Part shown: piece after piece, positions 59,396 through 64,000 of the stretch
How positions within the stretch are numbered: the stretch's first letter is position 1
Layout of the letters: each line of letters begins with the position of its first letter
IMG/VR virus record: IMGVR_UViG_3300036944_000561
Coordinates: 1 to 64,000 of that record
Source of the DNA: a virus
Reading direction: 5' to 3' (one strand)
DNA: 64,000 nt
Notes under the pieces: model-generated
Told to the model about the DNA's origin: nothing
Seen by the model: the letters and a program-made list of their open reading frames with translations, nothing else
Database searches by the model: none
Made by a program: the position numbers and the translations under genes

Positions 59396-59797
59396 ATGAA
59401 ATATACCACATACCGCCCAACTCGCCTGTTCGATGTTCTTTCTAACGACGGTTCTCACGCCGCCAATGCATTATTCTACGCTCGTCGTTGTGCATTCGAT
59501 GAAGCAACAACACAACGTGCATTGACTGCTTCCATTGTGATGATCAATGAAGGTTGGATGGTTCCGGCTGCTGTAGTTGAAGCGACCGACCTTGACGATT
59601 TCTTCGATAAATCAAACACTATCAATCAATTGTGGACTGAAAACGACGAAGTGACTTTGCTGGCCGATCCGAATGAAGTTCGATTTTCTTCAACTTCTGT
59701 CGGTGACATTGTTAAAGATGAGAACGGAAACTGGTTCATGGTTGAAGATTTCGGGTTCAAAGATATCACCGAAATCATGAAAGAACTTGAAAAATAA
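59396..59797 (+). CDS. Early protein inserted between neck genes
   Basis: A 133-residue protein with its own early promoter, AGAGGATAGAAATC ribosome-binding site and terminator, on the opposite strand inside the late head/tail cluster. The segment FSSTSVGDIVKDENGNWFMVEDFGF resembles a beta-rich domain (RSTSVGD...G..Y.V...GF) found in phage proteins of unknown function. It looks like an independently mobile early gene cassette. Confidence 0.8.
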   Translation: MKYTTYRPTRLFDVLSNDGSHAANALFYARRCAFDEATTQRALTASIVMINEGWMVPAAVVEATDLDDFFDKSNTINQLWTENDEVTLLADPNEVRFSSTSVGDIVKDENGNWFMVEDFGFKDITEIMKELEK

Positions 59798-59810
59798 AAC
59801 AACTGAATTG

Positions 59811-59837
59811 AAAAAGGAGCCAAATCGGCTCCTTTTT
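59811..59837. terminator. Bidirectional terminator
   Basis: AAAAAGGAGCC and GGCTCCTTTTT pair around AAATC between the early gene and gene 13, which converge. Same sequence as at 15748-15774. Confidence 0.85.
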
Positions 59838-59838
59838 C

Positions 59839-60588
59839 TTATCCTACGAAAAAGTCGATGGGTTCCTGATGTCCTTTCTTCAACTGATCTTCAAGTTCAC
59901 GAATTTCTTCTTTCGCCTCTTGAAGCATCTGAGCACCATTGAGTTCAACACCGCCTGGTAGTCTTACGCCTTGTAATTTGTTCAGTACATTTCCCCAACG
60001 TTCTTTGATTTTAGCCGTCGCGTAATCTTTGAGCCAAAAATCATTCCAAGCATATTCGTTCCCCGTATCCCTTGGGTCTATTCGTTTGTAAGTTTGGAAT
60101 GCTAAAACTTCCCCGGCATTGACTTTGAACAAAAGTTCAATTTCTTTGTGGTATTTTGAAAACTTGAAAGGAAATACTTCACTGAGTACAACACTCAAAT
60201 CAGCTAGACGTTGCATCATCACAGTAAAATCTTGAAGACTGGTCTGTGCCCAACCTCCGGTCACTGGTGATGTGATTGCCGCTCCGGCTTGCCAAGCATA
60301 TGTATCAAATCGGCCACCGTATATGGATGAGCCGGGTGAAATCACTTTTACGACGTCATCTACACCTTCTGGCACTGTGATTTTACGTGTGGCTGCTGTG
60401 ACATCATCAGGGAAAGTGTATGTTAGGAAATATTCTTCAGAACCATCGCGATGATATTCTACAAATTTCAGAATAGCATCTTCTATCGCATCAGTAATCT
60501 GAGTATCGTCCAAGTTGATTTGGATGACGGGTGAACCCAGTTTCCTAAGACAATAATCCTTGAATTCTGTAATAGTAGTTATCGACAT
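59839..60588 (-). CDS. 13: Neck protein, gp13-like
   Basis: A 249-residue protein (T4 gp13: 309). TTITEFKDYCLRKLGSPVIQINLDDTQITDAIEDAILKFVEYH is the gp13 N-terminal block; SVYGGRF-like SSIYGGRFDTY, and WLKDYATAKIKERWGNVLNKLQGVRLPGGVELNG near the end are also typical. It completes the head and binds the portal with gp14. Start overlaps the preceding gene by 10 bases. Confidence 0.92.
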   Translation of the reverse strand: MSITTITEFKDYCLRKLGSPVIQINLDDTQITDAIEDAILKFVEYHRDGSEEYFLTYTFPDDVTAATRKITVPEGVDDVVKVISPGSSIYGGRFDTYAWQAGAAITSPVTGGWAQTSLQDFTVMMQRLADLSVVLSEVFPFKFSKYHKEIELLFKVNAGEVLAFQTYKRIDPRDTGNEYAWNDFWLKDYATAKIKERWGNVLNKLQGVRLPGGVELNGAQMLQEAKEEIRELEDQLKKGHQEPIDFFVG

Positions 60589-60923
60589 TGACTAATATCC
60601 CCCTTGGAACCCAGAACATAACGAATACACCGCATGTCTTCGTTCATTTCGTCCCAAGCCTTGGCTCTTTCTTCGAATCGTGAACTAAAGTTTGTAAATT
60701 CACGAGCCATAACAGCTTGGTTTTTGTCTAGGGAGTTGAATTTATTGTAAAGATCTTCAATCTTTTGATTCTGGCTGACCTGAGTATCTGCGATCGTCTT
60801 GATATCATTTTTAGCGCCACCCAACATGAAAGCAATGGTGACAGCCGTTGTAATAGCAGATACCAGAACTGGGGTGAGAGTTGACACCCAGTTGACTGAT
60901 GGGGTTGCTGTTTCAGTTGACAT
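60579..60923 (-). CDS. Small membrane protein with coiled coil
   Basis: A 114-residue protein from ATG 60923 (GGAAATTAATC upstream). One membrane segment (VLVSAITTAVTIAFMLGG), then a helical coiled coil and a Cys at each end of the last 20 residues. It is expressed with gene 13 in the late cluster. It might be a holin-like or virion membrane-active protein; nothing decides this. Confidence 0.7.
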   Translation of the reverse strand: MSTETATPSVNWVSTLTPVLVSAITTAVTIAFMLGGAKNDIKTIADTQVSQNQKIEDLYNKFNSLDKNQAVMAREFTNFSSRFEERAKAWDEMNEDMRCIRYVLGSKGDISQCR

Positions 60924-60925
60924 GA

Positions 60926-61132
60926 TTAATTTCCTTTGATTTGGTCTTGTAAGGAAGAAACCCAATCTCGGAGAACTGCCAACTCATCTTCCAGATCAGT
61001 AACTTTTTGTGCATTCTTTCTTGCATTTAGAAATGCGGTATACCCCTTGTTGTTGGTGTTAACGAGAACACCAGGGGAAGTCGCTTTTCTGACCAAATGA
61101 GTATGTCCGAGGACTTTTAAATTCTGTGCCAT
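60926..61132 (-). CDS. Small late protein
   Basis: A 68-residue protein: MAQNLKVLGHTHLVRKATSPGVLVNTNNKGY, then a coiled coil (LEDELAVLRDWVSSLQDQI). Short proteins of this kind sit near gene 13 in many T4-like genomes. AGGAGTAAAGAA ribosome-binding site. Function unknown. Confidence 0.7.
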   Translation of the reverse strand: MAQNLKVLGHTHLVRKATSPGVLVNTNNKGYTAFLNARKNAQKVTDLEDELAVLRDWVSSLQDQIKGN

Positions 61133-61145
61133 TTCTTTACTCCTT

Positions 61146-61180
61146 CCTCAGAAGGACTTTACCCTTCTGAGGAATATTTA
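61146..61180 (-). promoter_or_regulatory. Late promoter with a 5' leader hairpin
   Basis: On the minus strand TAAATA (61175-61180) is followed directly by CCTCAGAAGG and CCTTCTGAGG, a 10-bp stem with a 7-base loop, then AGGAGTAAAGAA and the ATG. No T-run follows the hairpin, so it looks like a leader structure, not a terminator. Confidence 0.6.
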
Positions 61181-61184
61181 GTGA

Positions 61185-64000
61185 TCAAGCTAGAATCACA
61201 CCCCGAATGTCTTTTAATGCCGGAGGATTCGTTCTAGAGCCTGTGAGCGTCACTTTATACCGTACCCCAATGAACTCAGATTGATCTGGCAAGTCATATT
61301 CATTTTCTACGAATGTGCTACCATTCAACAATGGTGAGTTAGGATTGATTTCAATCCAATCACTTTCGACGTCAGTTAACGTTTTCATGTAGAATTTCAT
61401 GCTTGCTCCGCTAGGCAACAAAGATGAAATGAAGAATTTAGCTGATGTTGAAGGGTTGTCAAGGTAAACATCTCTTGAAACCATCGACATCAATTCTTCA
61501 GTTTGGTCAACATAATAGGCGCTCAAGGTAGCACAGAAGCCATGTAAGTCTAATTGTGGACTCAGGTAGCTTGATGCTTGTATCGTTACACGAATCGAAA
61601 AATCTGTTGTGTCATACAATGAACCTTCTTCTGGGACGAGAGTATCACTTCCCGGGATGAATTCAGTCCACCCAGCCAATGCTCTGGTTCCTGCTAGACG
61701 ATAATTGTATTCAAATTTGATACTGGTCCCATCGTATACAGAATAATCAGCAGCAACGTTGACTAAGTCGATCAAATTACGAGCAACCGAATATGCTGAA
61801 GAACCTCCAAATGATCCGGTAGAAGTTGCATCAGAAGTCAGTGTAATTTTCACGGTGTTGAAATCAACCACTTCTGTTACCTGATGTGATTTATTCAACT
61901 GTGCAGTGGTGAACCCAGCTCCCGCTTCCAACCCACTTAGGGTGATTGTATCACCGGATTGTGTTCCGTGAAACTCGGTGTAAACTTCAACCACAGCACT
62001 ACCAGAAGTTGCTGTTAGCGGGTTGGATTTCAGTGATCTGATTTGCGCCCCCTGTGTTGGCTTGAATGTTATGGTCTGTTCCGCAGTATTGAACACACTG
62101 CGATAGGCTTTGAATTTCAAATCCTGCAACTGCTGAGGAGACCATGTTGAGCCATTGGATGAAGTAAAGAACACTCCAGTATGTGGCTGGGTTGAAACAG
62201 TGTTTGCGCTGTTGATTACCTTTTCACCCATCTGGGCAATGTATACATTGTATTCTTGGGTATTAGCCAAGATGACAATCGCATACTCCCCACCATCCTT
62301 GAGATAAACAGCAGGAGCAAAGGTGAACGTTGTAGCGACGTTTGCGCTGATACTGGTGTTCACTTGAGAGGGATTCAACGTTACCCGGCCAATCACATCA
62401 TGAGTTGGAAGACCGTTTTCCATTTCTCGAATTTCAAGAGTAACTGGAATTGATTTTGCTTTTGTTGCAAAAAACAAATCAATTTTTTCAAGAAACAATC
62501 CGCCCGCATGATCAACCGTAAATGATTGAGCAATTGGATCGACTTCCTGATATTCGATTTCTGTACGAGTAGTCACCCCAAGAACACGAGTCTGAACAGT
62601 GGTTCGTTGTTTGACAACCGCTGTACCACCAGATTGGAAGCTGGCGTTAGCAAAGGTAGAACGAAGATTAGAATCGCTCACGTTGGTAGCATTGTCACAC
62701 AATACAAATGCGCTGGTTCCAGTACTGAATTTCATAGCTGATGTGTTCGGAACTCTGAAAACCCCACTCACATTACCAGCAGAATCCGTTACCAATGAAC
62801 CCCCGTATGTACCATTGGTTGGCTTGGTATATGCGCTGACATTGCGGTTTGAAAACCAAGGATACACCCGTGTCAATGGTCTCAATCCCTTTGCACTAAA
62901 TGCAATTTCGATTGAGCGCATATATGGGATCAATTCTGTTTTGACAGTCGCTTCAGAAGTGGTAGAAGTAGTCCATTCTGTGAAGGATGTGATTGTCGCT
63001 ACTCTGGACTGGCTGGTATTAAACCGAAATGTGCCATTATTCAGTCTAGACCATTTCCCGTAAACAACACCCGCTTTAGCAGAACCTCTAGTGTTCTCAG
63101 TTACATTGATAATCTTATCTCGATTGTATATAGTGTCGACCCAAAAATCGCGAGAAGGGGAAAGACTGATGAATCCAGCCCAACTGAATACGGCATACGG
63201 GTTCACATTTATACTTCTTGTCGCATAAGGTTGGCTTGCGAATACGGCGGCAGTCCCGGTGGAAGCAGAAATCATGCTATCCAAATTCTTACCGCCAGAC
63301 ACATATTGCATATTCAAACCAATGGTGTCTACCAATGGACGAAGTCTACCTGCTTGGTCGTCTATAGAAGCAAAAGTTTCAGCATCATCAGTGTTGACTA
63401 GTCTGAAGTCAATGAAAGGATCAGCCAAAATACCATTTTTAAAACGGTCATTCCCTGTGTCTGGATCGATCACTTGGATGCTATTGGCGTCCATCTCTAA
63501 CAATGAAAGCGACGTGTAATATTCAACATTTTCAATACGTTTTTCTAGATTTCCGATATCTTTCATCGTGTATCGTTTATTGGATACAGAAAATTGAAGA
63601 ATATCGTTTGTTGAAAATGTCCATGAAGGGAGATAGAAGTCAATTAACTTCATAGCATTTTCTGGGAGGTCTGGTAAATCAGGAGTCTGAGAAGAAACAC
63701 CCAACGCGACACCAAAATCTCCATCAGAATTCACATACAATGAAGTGTATCTGGGTAGATAAAATTCGATGTCGGCCAACAATGTTGAAGATGGGCTGGC
63801 AATATAGGCCACAGTGTACTGACTTCCATTATACGACTTTCTGAAGTCGATACAATCCCTCAAGTCATACACATTACCAACACTGTCGGTGTAAGAAGGA
63901 ATATCACCGTATGAAGCATCTGTATAACTGTCCACACAGAAATAGTCTCCGGCACTGTGCGCATAATATGAATATTCTACAGAAATGGTTCCATCTGCCA
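61185..64000 (-). CDS. Large virion structural protein (DUF4815-like), 5' partial
   Basis: At least 938 residues; the frame is open to the window edge, so the N-terminus is outside. GNVYDLRDCIDFR and IEFYLPRYTSLYVNSDGDFGVALGV are of the DUF4815 type in T4-like structural proteins. SMISAS, EIREMENGLPTHDVIGRVTL, DHAGGLFLEKIDLFFATKAKSIPVTLE, and repeated beta-sandwich stretches follow. Such proteins are probably baseplate, fibre or neck components. Followed by a late box for the small genes ahead of 13. Confidence 0.75.
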   Translation of the reverse strand, partial: ADGTISVEYSYYAHSAGDYFCVDSYTDASYGDIPSYTDSVGNVYDLRDCIDFRKSYNGSQYTVAYIASPSSTLLADIEFYLPRYTSLYVNSDGDFGVALGVSSQTPDLPDLPENAMKLIDFYLPSWTFSTNDILQFSVSNKRYTMKDIGNLEKRIENVEYYTSLSLLEMDANSIQVIDPDTGNDRFKNGILADPFIDFRLVNTDDAETFASIDDQAGRLRPLVDTIGLNMQYVSGGKNLDSMISASTGTAAVFASQPYATRSINVNPYAVFSWAGFISLSPSRDFWVDTIYNRDKIINVTENTRGSAKAGVVYGKWSRLNNGTFRFNTSQSRVATITSFTEWTTSTTSEATVKTELIPYMRSIEIAFSAKGLRPLTRVYPWFSNRNVSAYTKPTNGTYGGSLVTDSAGNVSGVFRVPNTSAMKFSTGTSAFVLCDNATNVSDSNLRSTFANASFQSGGTAVVKQRTTVQTRVLGVTTRTEIEYQEVDPIAQSFTVDHAGGLFLEKIDLFFATKAKSIPVTLEIREMENGLPTHDVIGRVTLNPSQVNTSISANVATTFTFAPAVYLKDGGEYAIVILANTQEYNVYIAQMGEKVINSANTVSTQPHTGVFFTSSNGSTWSPQQLQDLKFKAYRSVFNTAEQTITFKPTQGAQIRSLKSNPLTATSGSAVVEVYTEFHGTQSGDTITLSGLEAGAGFTTAQLNKSHQVTEVVDFNTVKITLTSDATSTGSFGGSSAYSVARNLIDLVNVAADYSVYDGTSIKFEYNYRLAGTRALAGWTEFIPGSDTLVPEEGSLYDTTDFSIRVTIQASSYLSPQLDLHGFCATLSAYYVDQTEELMSMVSRDVYLDNPSTSAKFFISSLLPSGASMKFYMKTLTDVESDWIEINPNSPLLNGSTFVENEYDLPDQSEFIGVRYKVTLTGSRTNPPALKDIRGVILA

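Overview
The window is the interior of a distant T4-like contractile-tailed phage (myovirus) genome with an AT-rich sequence. The evidence is a nearly complete set of T4-type virion genes (13 to 23, 27, 29, 48, 53, 54, 4) together with T4-type replication and recombination genes (uvsX, uvsY, uvsW, 41, 61, 32, 33, 30, 39, 52, rIIA, rIIB). A spanin pair with an outer-membrane lipoprotein and several lipobox proteins point to a Gram-negative host. I cannot name the host. Both window edges cut genes.

Layout. Bases 1-15.7 kb (+): nucleotide metabolism (thymidylate synthase-like protein, dNMP kinase-like, dimeric dUTPase-like), UvsX, replicative helicase, HU, rIIA-rIIB, a small late operon, and type II topoisomerase large and medium subunits with an unknown gene between them. 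Bases 15.8-20.3 kb (-): baseplate and tail genes 29-27-53-48. Bases 20.3-24.3 kb (+): gene 4, then small early accessory genes including a lipoprotein, a broken mini-gene and a gene interrupted by an in-frame TGA. Bases 24.3-25.6 kb (-): an accessory block (DUF4326-like protein, small protein, lipoprotein). Bases 25.6-33.0 kb (+): a tail-tube-like protein, UvsY, a PD-(D/E)XK nuclease, UvsW, small genes, RuvC-like resolvase, zinc ribbons, gp33-like coactivator and gp32. Bases 33.1-34.0 kb (-): gene 54. Bases 34.0-47.0 kb (+): a virion-like protein, DNA ligase, a large unknown late protein, a lysis cassette (membrane-anchored lysin, Rz, overlapping Rz1), nuclease, primase, a Trp-pentapeptide-repeat protein and two free-standing homing endonucleases. 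Bases 47.0-64.0 kb (-): head, neck and tail genes 23-22-21-68-67-(67 paralogue)-20-19-18-17-16-15-14, one early + strand gene dropped in between 14 and 13, then 13, two small proteins and a large structural protein running off the edge.

Regulation is readable. Late genes follow TAAATA boxes on either strand, close to the T4 late -10 TATAAATA. Six sites carry a T4-early-like TTTACT box 16-17 bases from TATAAT, mostly followed by a shared leader ending in AGAGGATA as ribosome-binding site. One of these promoters has lost its gene and now runs directly into a terminator. Rho-independent hairpins separate most operons. A gp33-like protein encoded just upstream of gp32 fits T4-style late transcription.

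The most interesting observations are the in-frame TGA inside a probable OB-fold gene, the thymidylate synthase/hydroxymethylase-like protein beside a nucleotide kinase and dUTPase (possible base modification), the orphan early promoter, the Trp-pentapeptide protein, the Tat-like protein inserted between topoisomerase genes, and altered key residues in the ligase and gp32.
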